The notes under the pieces were generated by a model. It ran no database searches and was not told where the DNA came from. It saw only the letters and a list, made by a program, of their open reading frames with translations. A program made the translations under genes and the position numbers. Positions 1-6,280 of a stretch of 7,120 nt of DNA are shown here, piece after piece; the stretch's first letter is position 1, and each line of letters begins with the position of its first letter. This DNA is from Dehalococcoidales bacterium (lineage in GTDB: Bacteria > Chloroflexota > Dehalococcoidia > Dehalococcoidales > UBA3254), in NCBI GenBank assembly GCA_016926695.1, contig JAFGOB010000083.1:1-7120 (forward strand), read 5' to 3'.

Positions 1-2122
1 CCATAACCGTCTCTCCCATCTTAATACCGTAGCAGTTAAGAAGCCCTATTATCTCCTCTGCAGAGAGCCAGATTGGCCTCTGCACTCCAGCCCTCAATGC
101 CGACTCTACAATCTTGTGTGCCTCTACCGGTTCGGTGCCTTTAATATCCGGGATAACCCCCTTCGGTTTACTCTGCAGATCAACATACTCTACAGCTCTT
201 GCCAGAGAAGCGACCGCTTCTTCGGGGAAGGAAAAACTGGGCACCAGTCTTCCCGCCGTTCCTATCTTCGCCTGAAGGCCCCGACGCCCCAGGAAACAGG
301 CCAACAACGGCTTTTTCCGCCGCCAGAAAACCGGTGCCACCCGCTGCAAGGCATTCTCGATAGCCTCTGGATTAACCACTATCGGCGGCACGAATATTAT
401 CAGCACGGCATCATTGTCCTTATCACCAGCCAGAATTTTCAGTATATTTTCGAACTCCTCGGCACTGGCTCCGGCAGTAGTATCCAGGGGATTGTTTATC
501 GTCACCTTGCGCTTCAAGACTTTCCCCAGTTTCTCCGCCGTCTCTTCCGAGACGGGCGGCAGTTCCAGACCATTACGTTCGGCAGCATCAGCCGCGATGA
601 TGCCGGGACCACCGCCATTGGTGACAATAGCGAGCCGATTTCCTTTCGGCAGGGGCTGGTTGGAAAGCAGTGCCGCTACATCAAAAAGCTCCTCCATGGT
701 GTTGACCTTTACGATACCGGCATGATGGAACATCACTTCGGCAGCCACCTCCGAAGTTGCCATAGCACCGGTATGGGATGCCGCAGCACGAGTGCCTGCT
801 TTGGTGGTTCCGCTCTTTACCACTACAATCGGCTTCTTTGCCGAGACTCTGCGGGCGATGCGGGCAAACTTTTCCGGGTTGCCAAACGACTCGAGATAAA
901 GCAGTATTACCTTGGAGGCCGAGTCCTTTTCCCAGTACTGCAGGAGATCGGATGGAGAAATGTCCAACCGGTTTCCCACACTCACGAAACTAGAAATGCC
1001 CATATTGAGATCCCTAGCGTATTCAAGTATTGCCAGTCCCATAGCCCCACTTTGGGAAAGAAAGGCAACGTTACCCCTCGGGGGATACACCGTTGAAAAG
1101 GTTGCATTCAAACCAACAGCGGGGTCGGTATTGATGACCCCCATACAGTTCGGCCCAACCACTCTCATGCCATGGCCGAGACAGATTTCCCTCAGTTCTC
1201 TTTCCCGGGCCATTCCCTCCGGACCGGTCTCTTTAAACCCGTCCGAAATAACGATCAGTGCCCGTACCCCCTTCTGGCCACAATCATGAGCCAACCTGTT
1301 TACTATAGATGCCGGTACGGCTATAACGGCCATTTCCACGTTACCCGGTATATCCAGGACCGAGGGATATGTTCTCACCCCGACTACCGCATCCGCATTC
1401 GGGTTCACCGGATAGATTACGCCTGAAAAATCACTCTGAAGGATACAGCGGAAGAGCACATTACCGATAGAGTCTTTGTCACGCGATGCTCCGATTACGG
1501 CCACCGAACGAGGTGAAAGAATGTACCGCAGCGAAGCGATGGTAGCAGCGGACTCTCTCGCCTCCTCTTTCCTGATTACCTGCTCGGTCTGAGCAACGGA
1601 GAAGCTGATGCGATGAACATCCGACTGTATACTACGGACAATGTGAAACCCGTAGTTTCTAAAGAAAGCCAGTTGCCCTTCTTCTGCCAGAACATCTGTC
1701 TCAAATCTGTCGATGCCCCTGTCACGGGCAATATCGACCAACAGTCCCAGAAGTCTGGTTGCGATACCTTTGCCCTGATGAGCATCTTCGGTTATAAACG
1801 TCACCTCTGCAGAATGCCGATCGGGCAGGCGATAGTATCTACCGATACCGACTATTTTCTTTTGCCTGGACTCCATCACCTCGGCCACGATGGCAAAGGT
1901 ATTGTCATAGTCCACGGTGCAGGCCCTGACGGCATCTTCGGTAGTCAGGTTAGGTACATGCTGAAAGTGCAGATATTTGGTATGGGGACTCAGCCGTCCA
2001 ACAAAATCCAGCCACAGCTGGACGTCATCCTTCTTTATCGGTCGGAGTAGTATGCTCGATCCGTCCTTTAAAACTGCTTCGGTTTCATATTGCTGCGGGT
2101 ACTGATATGTCTCAGAATTCAT
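1..2122 (-). CDS. GNAT acetyltransferase / ADP-forming acyl-CoA synthetase fusion (partial, C-terminus off left edge)
   Basis: The reverse strand is open from ATG at 2122 to the window edge (707 codons, no stop). Residues about 15-175 are a GNAT acetyltransferase domain with the acetyl-CoA loop HQGKGIA at 115-121. A CoA-binding Rossmann domain follows (SVAVIGAS, 206-213; GPNCMGVIN, 323-331), then the succinyl-CoA-synthetase-like domain (QSGAMG from 357; SHTGAMA with the expected phosphorylated His at 450; TNGGGPG, 501-507). From about 665 the sequence looks like the start of ATP-grasp, which is cut off; the family is usually near 900 residues. Known relatives convert acyl-CoA, ADP and phosphate to acid, CoA and ATP, or act as protein lysine acetyltransferases (Pat) controlling acyl-CoA synthetases. 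GNAT comes first here, as in Streptomyces lividans PatA rather than Salmonella Pat. The retained His450 leaves synthetase activity possible. A GGAG Shine-Dalgarno lies 7 bases before the ATG. Which activity dominates cannot be told. Confidence 0.93.
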   Translation of the reverse strand, partial: MNSETYQYPQQYETEAVLKDGSSILLRPIKKDDVQLWLDFVGRLSPHTKYLHFQHVPNLTTEDAVRACTVDYDNTFAIVAEVMESRQKKIVGIGRYYRLPDRHSAEVTFITEDAHQGKGIATRLLGLLVDIARDRGIDRFETDVLAEEGQLAFFRNYGFHIVRSIQSDVHRISFSVAQTEQVIRKEEARESAATIASLRYILSPRSVAVIGASRDKDSIGNVLFRCILQSDFSGVIYPVNPNADAVVGVRTYPSVLDIPGNVEMAVIAVPASIVNRLAHDCGQKGVRALIVISDGFKETGPEGMARERELREICLGHGMRVVGPNCMGVINTDPAVGLNATFSTVYPPRGNVAFLSQSGAMGLAILEYARDLNMGISSFVSVGNRLDISPSDLLQYWEKDSASKVILLYLESFGNPEKFARIARRVSAKKPIVVVKSGTTKAGTRAAASHTGAMATSEVAAEVMFHHAGIVKVNTMEELFDVAALLSNQPLPKGNRLAIVTNGGGPGIIAADAAERNGLELPPVSEETAEKLGKVLKRKVTINNPLDTTAGASAEEFENILKILAGDKDNDAVLIIFVPPIVVNPEAIENALQRVAPVFWRRKKPLLACFLGRRGLQAKIGTAGRLVPSFSFPEEAVASLARAVEYVDLQSKPKGVIPDIKGTEPVEAHKIVESALRAGVQRPIWLSAEEIIGLLNCYGIKMGETVM

Positions 2123-2138
2123 TATTGTCTCCGTCTAA

Positions 2139-2193
2139 AGTATAATCTATCGACACAGTATAACAGTATACACATAACTACGGGAGTTTTGAA
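2139..2193 (-). promoter_or_regulatory. Putative promoter region of the GNAT/acyl-CoA synthetase gene with three TATACT boxes
   Basis: Read on the minus strand, TATACT occurs three times, at 2165-2170, 2157-2162 and 2139-2144. The most distal copy has TTCAAA at 2188-2193 with a 17-base spacer, a fair -35 match. The middle copy is preceded by TG plus one base, an extended -10 arrangement. These lie 17-48 bases upstream of the start codon. Which copy is used cannot be told from sequence. Confidence 0.45.
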
Positions 2194-2224
2194 GTAGCAA
2201 CTCCAGAGCTGGCTTGCCCAGCTC
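2183..2224. repeat. Two adjacent hairpins in the divergent intergenic region
   Basis: GGAGTT at 2183-2188 pairs with AACTCC at 2199-2204 around a 10-base loop. Directly after it, GAGCTGG at 2206-2212 pairs with CCAGCTC at 2218-2224 around a 5-base loop. The second is a perfect 7-bp stem. No T-run follows closely on either strand, so these are not obvious terminators. They could lie in the 5' leader of the pseudouridine synthase gene or flank the promoters. Confidence 0.5.
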
Positions 2225-2302
2225 CAATTAGTTGATTTAGACTTTTATGAGTTTAGCGGTGCTGAAGGGATCGCACCGAAAAATGCATGAGGGCAGATAT
2301 AA

Positions 2303-3043
2303 ATGGCAAAGCAGGCTATAATCAAGTTACTTACAGCTTCCGGAATTGGCTCCCGCAGAAAAATCGCAGCTGTTATCAAGAGAGGCGGTGTAGCCATCAA
2401 CGGTAAAGTAGCCGAGAGCTTTAACGAACCGGTTGATAGCGCCAGGGATGTTATCACCATTGATGGTAAACGTGCTTCATACAAAAAAGAACCCGATGTT
2501 TATCTGATGCTCAATAAACCCAAGGGCATTGTTTCCAGCACCAGTGATGACAGGGGGAGAAAAACGGTCATCGACATCCTCCCGGAGAAATACCGGGGCA
2601 TCCGGATTTACCCGGTTGGCCGCCTGGACAAAGAATCCACAGGTCTGGTTCTCCTGACTAATGACGGCGACCTTACTTTTCGATTGACCCATCCCCGTTT
2701 TGAACAAGAAAAAGAATACCTGGTTCAAATCGACGGGGAACTGAATCTGGAAGAAATAGCCGAGCTGGTGAAGGGAATCTACCTGGATGATGGTAAGACC
2801 TACCCGGCTAAGGTCAAAGTATCCAGATATCCACCCTTCAGCTACTCCATAGCCATTCATGAAGGCAAGAAACATCAGGTGCGCCGGATGTTTGCCGCTC
2901 TGGGACACGATGTGCTGGAGTTGAAAAGGATACGCCTGGGTAGTCTGAGGTTAAATAGACTGCCGGAGGGCGAGACTCGCGAACTCAGCCCCGCGGAGGT
3001 TGAATCACTCAGCAAGGGAGCAATGAGGCAAAAAGTACGATGA
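2303..3043 (+). CDS. rluB: 23S/16S rRNA pseudouridine synthase, RsuA/RluB family
   Basis: This 246-residue protein has an N-terminal S4 RNA-binding domain (about 3-60, with GIGSRRK and INGK motifs) and a pseudouridine synthase catalytic domain from about 65. The catalytic signature GRLDKESTGLVLLTNDG spans 106-122 with the nucleophilic Asp at 109; the family motif LNKPKG lies at 70-75 and EGKKHQVRRM at 187-196. The family isomerises uridine to pseudouridine in rRNA. RluB acts on 23S rRNA near the peptidyl transferase centre and RsuA on 16S rRNA. Length and architecture fit RluB of Gram-positive type, but the exact target is inferred. GAGGG at 2289-2293, 9 bases before the ATG, supports the start. 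Its stop overlaps the start of the following methyltransferase, so the two are probably co-transcribed and translationally coupled. Confidence 0.92.
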   Translation: MAKQAIIKLLTASGIGSRRKIAAVIKRGGVAINGKVAESFNEPVDSARDVITIDGKRASYKKEPDVYLMLNKPKGIVSSTSDDRGRKTVIDILPEKYRGIRIYPVGRLDKESTGLVLLTNDGDLTFRLTHPRFEQEKEYLVQIDGELNLEEIAELVKGIYLDDGKTYPAKVKVSRYPPFSYSIAIHEGKKHQVRRMFAALGHDVLELKRIRLGSLRLNRLPEGETRELSPAEVESLSKGAMRQKVR

Positions 3044-3906
3044 TGTTGACGGATAAATTAAGACTCGAGCCGACGGCCGCCTTAGTCATGCAATGGGCAC
3101 TAAAACTTTATACCGAAGACACCGTTCTGCAGTATGTGAATCAACTCGACCTATCTTCAGGAGAGGCTCTTCTTAAAGAGTGTAATTCCGTTTGTGATTG
3201 GTACGATGAGGTCATTCTTAACAGGAAAAACTTCATAAAGTATTTGATTGACCAGGAATTGAGTGCCGCAAAACAGGAATTTCAGTTGATTTTTCTTGCT
3301 GCCGGAAAATCCCCTTCGTCCGTAGAAATACTGTATACGAATCCCCACAAAATTCATCGTATTTTCGAGGTCGATTCATCGGGAATGGAAGACAAAAAGA
3401 GACTATACCTTCAGGTATGCCCGGAATTAACGGATAAACTACGGTGTGTAACAGCAGACATTACCTCGCCCGATATTTTAAGCGTGCTGGACATGCCGGT
3501 AAATGGATACCGTCATGATATGAAATCAATAATCATTATGGAAGGTATCAGCTACTACCTGCATAAAAATGATTTACAGAACATTATCACCCGATTTCGT
3601 ACTGATAGGGAGAACCTTTTCATCATCGAATACATGATACCTTACCGATATGTTAACCCGGCAAGAAGGCAGATACCCGAAGAGATCTTCAAGATAATTC
3701 AGGATTCTTGCGGCTTAAGCGCGGTAACTTCATACACGAAGAACGAATTACGAACACTCTTTCTGAAAAACAGGGGGGATTTAATCGCCGGCTATTCCAT
3801 GGCGGACATGGAGCTAAACAGAACTGGCGCTAACGCATATTTTGAGAAGCCGAGCGACGGATGGATTGAATGCGCCATCGGCAGAATAGGCACTCTACCA
3901 GCATGA
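3040..3906 (+). CDS. SAM-dependent methyltransferase, leucine carboxyl methyltransferase (LCMT/PPM1)-like
   Basis: This 288-residue protein shows a class I SAM methyltransferase core of the LCMT/PPM1 type. The SAM-binding motif I is degenerate, QLIFLAAGK at 82-90. The family's acidic FEVD is at 109-112 and is followed by a KK pair (119-120). TADI at 138-141 provides the second acidic residue, and MEGISYYL at 167-174 matches the EG-x-YL signature of LCM proteins. Eukaryotic members methylate the C-terminal Leu of PP2A; bacterial members act on other, mostly unknown carboxylates, sometimes in natural-product pathways. The start ATG overlaps the rluB stop by four bases (ATGA), with a second ATG directly behind; GAGG at 3025-3028 may serve as ribosome binding site. 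Codon use appears more AT-rich than in rluB. The substrate is unknown. The operon position suggests a housekeeping or translation-linked role, but that is only inference. Confidence 0.82.
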   Translation: MMLTDKLRLEPTAALVMQWALKLYTEDTVLQYVNQLDLSSGEALLKECNSVCDWYDEVILNRKNFIKYLIDQELSAAKQEFQLIFLAAGKSPSSVEILYTNPHKIHRIFEVDSSGMEDKKRLYLQVCPELTDKLRCVTADITSPDILSVLDMPVNGYRHDMKSIIIMEGISYYLHKNDLQNIITRFRTDRENLFIIEYMIPYRYVNPARRQIPEEIFKIIQDSCGLSAVTSYTKNELRTLFLKNRGDLIAGYSMADMELNRTGANAYFEKPSDGWIECAIGRIGTLPA

Positions 3907-3950
3907 TACAGAAGACCATATCTCAGTTGGATGACTTTAAGAGGGACAGG

Positions 3951-4169
3951 TCACTTTCCGCTTGGATCCTCGAGAATAAAGGTCACCTTCATCTGTACCC
4001 GGTACTCAGATATCTGCCCCTTGTTATCAAGCATAATTTCCTGGTTCTCAATCCAGGCAGACCGGACGTTTCTAATAGTCTTCTGGACGCGAGCAATTCC
4101 CAGCTTGATCGCATCATCAAAACTCGTTTTAGAAGATGACTTGATTTCCGTCACACGTGTAACTGTCAT
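3951..4169 (-). CDS. Dodecin family flavin-binding protein
   Basis: This 72-residue protein matches dodecin along its whole length. It starts MTVTRVTEIK, has the SFDDAIKLGIARVQKTIRNV helix at 16-35, then Trp39, a turn, and the strand YRVQMKVTFILED (56-68). Dodecins form hollow dodecamers that store or buffer flavins such as FMN, riboflavin or lumichrome. Trp39 aligns with the flavin-stacking Trp36 of the Halobacterium protein. The next key position, Gln55 there, appears to be Arg57 here, a change I believe occurs in a bacterial subfamily. The start is well supported by AAAAGGAGG (minus strand, 4183-4175) five bases before the ATG and by a strong promoter upstream. It is convergent with the methyltransferase, 44 bases apart, with no clear terminator between them. 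Confidence 0.9.
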   Translation of the reverse strand: MTVTRVTEIKSSSKTSFDDAIKLGIARVQKTIRNVRSAWIENQEIMLDNKGQISEYRVQMKVTFILEDPSGK

Positions 4170-4212
4170 TTGCGCCTCCTTTTAATTTCTTCTCGGGTTT
4201 AGACTAGCTTAC

Positions 4213-4240
4213 AGTATACACCAAAATCCCCATTAGTCAA
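4213..4240 (-). promoter_or_regulatory. Sigma70-type promoter for the dodecin gene
   Basis: On the minus strand, TTGACT (4240-4235) and TATACT (4218-4213) are separated by 16 bases, each one mismatch from consensus. Transcription would start near 4206, giving a leader of about 37 bases that includes the AAAAGGAGG ribosome binding site. This predicts strong constitutive expression. Confidence 0.75.
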
Positions 4241-4267
4241 CCGTGTTCAGTAGAATCATTCGGGAGA

Positions 4268-4291
4268 TTAGGATACCTTATCTATTCCTAA
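4268..4291. repeat. Dyad between the divergent dodecin and radical SAM genes (operator candidate)
   Basis: TTAGGATA at 4268-4275 is mirrored by TATTCCTAA at 4283-4291, a perfect match apart from one extra base. It sits upstream of both divergent promoters, 28 bases from the dodecin -35 box. A second short dyad, CTTA/TAAG, lies at 4303-4319. It could be an operator or hairpin; there is no direct evidence of a regulator. Confidence 0.4.
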
Positions 4292-4306
4292 GTACCCTTA
4301 TGCTTA

Positions 4307-4312
4307 GATAAT
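4307..4312 (+). promoter_or_regulatory. Possible -10 box for the radical SAM gene
   Basis: GATAAT is one mismatch from TATAAT. A weak -35 (TTCCTA, 4285-4290) lies 16 bases upstream. If real, transcription starts near 4319, which would exclude the first in-frame ATG at 4311 as start codon and favour 4350 or 4380. Confidence 0.3.
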
Positions 4313-4349
4313 GGTTAAGCCCAGGTCCGTTGGGTGGGAATGTGGTATT

Positions 4350-5681
4350 ATGATAATTAAAAACACGCATATATCAACTATGAATAATAATACAACCGAC
4401 CGTGACCCATACTTGGAAGCGGATAAGGACGGGCGTTTAACAATACCGCCGTATTTAGCTTCAAGATATGGCATCAAGCCGGGGACCCGGGTGTATGCCA
4501 ATGAGTTAAGTAACGGACTTTATCTACTTCGTCCTGCCACGCAACTGGCTAAGTTATACCTGGAACCAACCAGCCGATGCAACCTACATTGCCGCACCTG
4601 TATCCGGAACGTATGGAACGAGCCTATGGGGAACATGAGCGACACTGTCTTCGACCGTGTCATTGAAGGTCTGCGTAGATTTACCCCTATTCCCAAAGTA
4701 TTCTTCGGCGGCCTGGGAGAGCCTCTCGTTCATCCAAAGATTGTTCAAATGGTCGCCAGGACAAAAGAAATCGGTGCCTCCGTAGAGCTAATCACCAACG
4801 GAATTTTGCTTAGCCCAGATCTGCTTGACGAATTAGTTTCAATCGGATTAGACGTATTGTGGGTCTCCATTGATGGTGCCAAACCGGAGAGCTATGCTGA
4901 TGTTCGACTGGGGGCAGCACTGCCCCAGATACTGGATAACCTCGGTCATTTCAGGAAAGCAATAGCACGCCGCGCTGTACCTTTTTCAGGCACTTCCGAG
5001 ACCCAGCTCGGCATCGTATTCGTCGCCATGAAGCGTAATGTCGCAGATTTACCCGCAGTATGTGAGCTTGCCTGGCAATTAGGCGCCAAGCGTTTCATGG
5101 TAACCAATGTAATACCATATACGGCAGAATTAAGTAATGAGGTACTTTATCCCTACAAAATGGAAAAAATGGACATGATCGCTCCGGAGATGGCAGACTG
5201 GAGACGCTCTTTCCTATCTCCGCATGTCTACATGCCCAGAATAGAAATAAATGAAAAAACCGGCGCTCCGGTGCGTGCTATGATATCCCGAGACATCAAT
5301 ATCACCTGGGCCGACGGTATTTTCCGGGGCGCCCGGGACAGTTGCCCATTTATAGAAAGCGGGGCCGGGGCTATACGATGGGATGGTAGCTTGAGCCCCT
5401 GTCTACCACTCTTGCACGACTGTGTTATGTATCTTGGTGATCTTGAACGCCACCTGCACAGTTTTACAATCGGTAGTGTGACAGAAAAAGATCTGGATGA
5501 GCTATGGAATGCGCCGGAACATATTGCCTTCCGCGAGCGAGTGCAGGCATTCAACTTCTCGCCATGTTCAATTTGTGGAGGATGTAGTTTTCTAGACAGT
5601 AACCAGGAAGACTGCTTAAAAAGCGGCTTTCCAACCTGTGGCGGCTGCCTGTGGGCGCAAGGCGTAATCCAATGCCCATGA
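4350..5681 (+). CDS. Radical SAM/SPASM protein with AbrB-like N-terminal module (tungsten-oxidoreductase maturase-like)
   Basis: Counted from ATG 4350 (443 residues), about 21-62 resemble a SpoVT/AbrB fold, with GRLTIPPYLASRYGIKPG at 28-45. The radical SAM core follows. CNLHCRTC at 77-84 supplies the CxxxCxxC ligands for the 4Fe-4S cluster that cleaves SAM, GGLGEP at 120-125 is the SAM-binding GGE motif, and ITNG (148-151) and SIDG (173-176) are core strands. A SPASM-like C-terminus carries ten Cys (332, 351, 358, 406, 409, 412, 422, 430, 433, 442), enough for auxiliary clusters. The ending PTCGGCLWAQGVIQCP matches my recollection of the radical SAM maturase family found beside tungsten-containing oxidoreductases (TIGR04317); this was not searched. 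Such enzymes are thought to modify a partner protein or cofactor, yet no tungsten enzyme gene lies in this window. The start is uncertain: in-frame ATGs occur at 4311, 4350 and 4380. A G-rich GGGTGGG at 4332-4338 and a possible -10 at 4307 favour 4350. Confidence 0.9.
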   Translation: MIIKNTHISTMNNNTTDRDPYLEADKDGRLTIPPYLASRYGIKPGTRVYANELSNGLYLLRPATQLAKLYLEPTSRCNLHCRTCIRNVWNEPMGNMSDTVFDRVIEGLRRFTPIPKVFFGGLGEPLVHPKIVQMVARTKEIGASVELITNGILLSPDLLDELVSIGLDVLWVSIDGAKPESYADVRLGAALPQILDNLGHFRKAIARRAVPFSGTSETQLGIVFVAMKRNVADLPAVCELAWQLGAKRFMVTNVIPYTAELSNEVLYPYKMEKMDMIAPEMADWRRSFLSPHVYMPRIEINEKTGAPVRAMISRDINITWADGIFRGARDSCPFIESGAGAIRWDGSLSPCLPLLHDCVMYLGDLERHLHSFTIGSVTEKDLDELWNAPEHIAFRERVQAFNFSPCSICGGCSFLDSNQEDCLKSGFPTCGGCLWAQGVIQCP

Positions 5682-6064
5682 AGAACCTGAACTGCAACTT
5701 TTCCCAACAACTCCTGAACCTCACTATCAAGTCATCTCAGATAATCCCCACTCCCGGCAATAATAGGCAAACCGATCATCCCAGGAATCCGATAACTGTG
5801 ACACCCTTTGACTAAAAAAGCGATTTCTGCAATCAGTAACTTTTCGGCTTAATAATTTAGAAGGCTCTCCTGACCCGAATCAATTCCGCCCTGACAACCA
5901 GGAGCAATGGTATCAAAATAGTGTTACCTATTAAGACGAGAGGTTAATAAAGGGATTTTTAGGGATTATGTGATAGTTTGGATGAATCAAACAATATGAT
6001 TATTGCCCTTTTCAGCCACTCAACGGCTTTGACAGACTAATGTGAATATGAGACCATTAGAATT

Positions 6065-6180
6065 GCTCCAAGTGGTTGAGCTTAGTGCGGTTCGATAGAG
6101 GGGAAACAACCGGCCACCGCAAGGTCAAGGAAGGATCCAGTCGAAGAACCGTAAGAGAGCGAGATTACTTGGAGCCTTTT
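6065..6180 (+). ncRNA. Candidate structured RNA or relic with 8-bp closing stem and T-run
   Basis: GCTCCAAG (6065-6072) and CTTGGAGC (6168-6175) form a perfect 8-bp stem closing about 95 bases, directly followed by CTTTT. Nested inside, CGGTTC (6088-6093) pairs with GAACCG (6146-6151), and ACC-GCAA-GGT (6116-6125) makes a short GNRA-capped hairpin. An alternative helix, TGCGGT (6086-6091) with ACCGCA (6116-6121), excludes the second one. A perfect TTGACA at 6029-6034 sits at -35 distance from the stem start, though no good -10 follows. No named RNA family is recognised. The stretch GTGCGGTTCGATAGAGGGG vaguely resembles the 3' side of group II intron domain 5, so a decayed intron end is an alternative. 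Confidence 0.3.
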
Positions 6181-6210
6181 CATTTCTATGTCTCTCCGGT
6201 AATTATACTG

Positions 6211-6230
6211 ATTCACTATTCTTAGTGAAT
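6211..6230. repeat. Perfect 8-bp hairpin downstream of the DUF6946-like gene
   Basis: ATTCACTA (6211-6218) pairs perfectly with TAGTGAAT (6223-6230) around a 4-base loop. It lies about 50 bases past the stop of the minus-strand gene at 6281, so it could stabilise or end that transcript. No U-run follows on either strand, which argues against a classical intrinsic terminator. A weaker dyad, TGATG/CATCA, lies at 6238-6252. Confidence 0.5.
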
Positions 6231-6280
6231 GTAGCCATGATGAGATGCATCAGCACCGGTAAATCATGCAGTTCTATCCT

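Larger units (their letters stand above)
5682..6280. other. Gene-free interval with several inverted repeats
   Basis: About 600 bases without a credible coding sequence: only very short open frames without ribosome binding sites. Visible structure includes CTCCTG (5867-5872) against CAGGAG (5899-5904), a tandem AGGGATT repeat at 5951-5967, GTTTG/CAAAC at 5976-5992, CTCAAC (6019-6024) against GTTGAG (6075-6080), and CTAATG (6037-6042) against CATTAG (6055-6060). The region 6065-6180 and the hairpin at 6211-6230 are listed separately. No clear terminator for the radical SAM gene was found in the first 150 bases. Confidence 0.6.

Noticed and set aside
116..1096. Plus-strand open frame of 326 codons
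   Set aside because: It lies entirely antisense to the acyl-CoA synthetase, which has clear conserved motifs in the opposite strand. The plus-strand translation has no recognisable domain and is low-complexity in feel, with no ribosome binding site.
1613..2050. Plus-strand open frame of 145 codons
   Set aside because: Antisense to the GNAT domain, whose HQGKGIA motif and continuous frame identify the real gene.
2477..2908. Minus-strand open frame of 143 codons
   Set aside because: Antisense shadow of the pseudouridine synthase catalytic domain.
3870..4139. Plus-strand open frames over the dodecin
   Set aside because: They overlap the dodecin, which has full-length family similarity, an ideal Shine-Dalgarno and a strong promoter on the other strand.
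4311..4349. Start of the radical SAM gene at ATG 4311
   Set aside because: No ribosome binding site precedes it and it overlaps a plausible -10 box. The AbrB-like module begins well downstream, so 4350 or 4380 is preferred.
5228..5710. Minus-strand open frame of 160 codons
   Set aside because: Antisense to the SPASM half of the radical SAM protein, with no motif of its own.
5940..6070. CRISPR or iteron-type repeats
   Set aside because: Only short dyads and one pair of AGGGATT repeats are present; no repeat-spacer periodicity.
6086..6104. tRNA T-arm-like GGTTCGAT
   Set aside because: The flanking bases do not form a 5-bp T-stem, and no acceptor stem or anticodon arm can be placed around it.
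6065..6180. SRP RNA, RNase P RNA or tmRNA
   Set aside because: GGTCAAGGAAGG superficially recalls SRP domain IV and GAGGGGAAAC recalls RNase P, but the conserved cores of these RNAs are not present.
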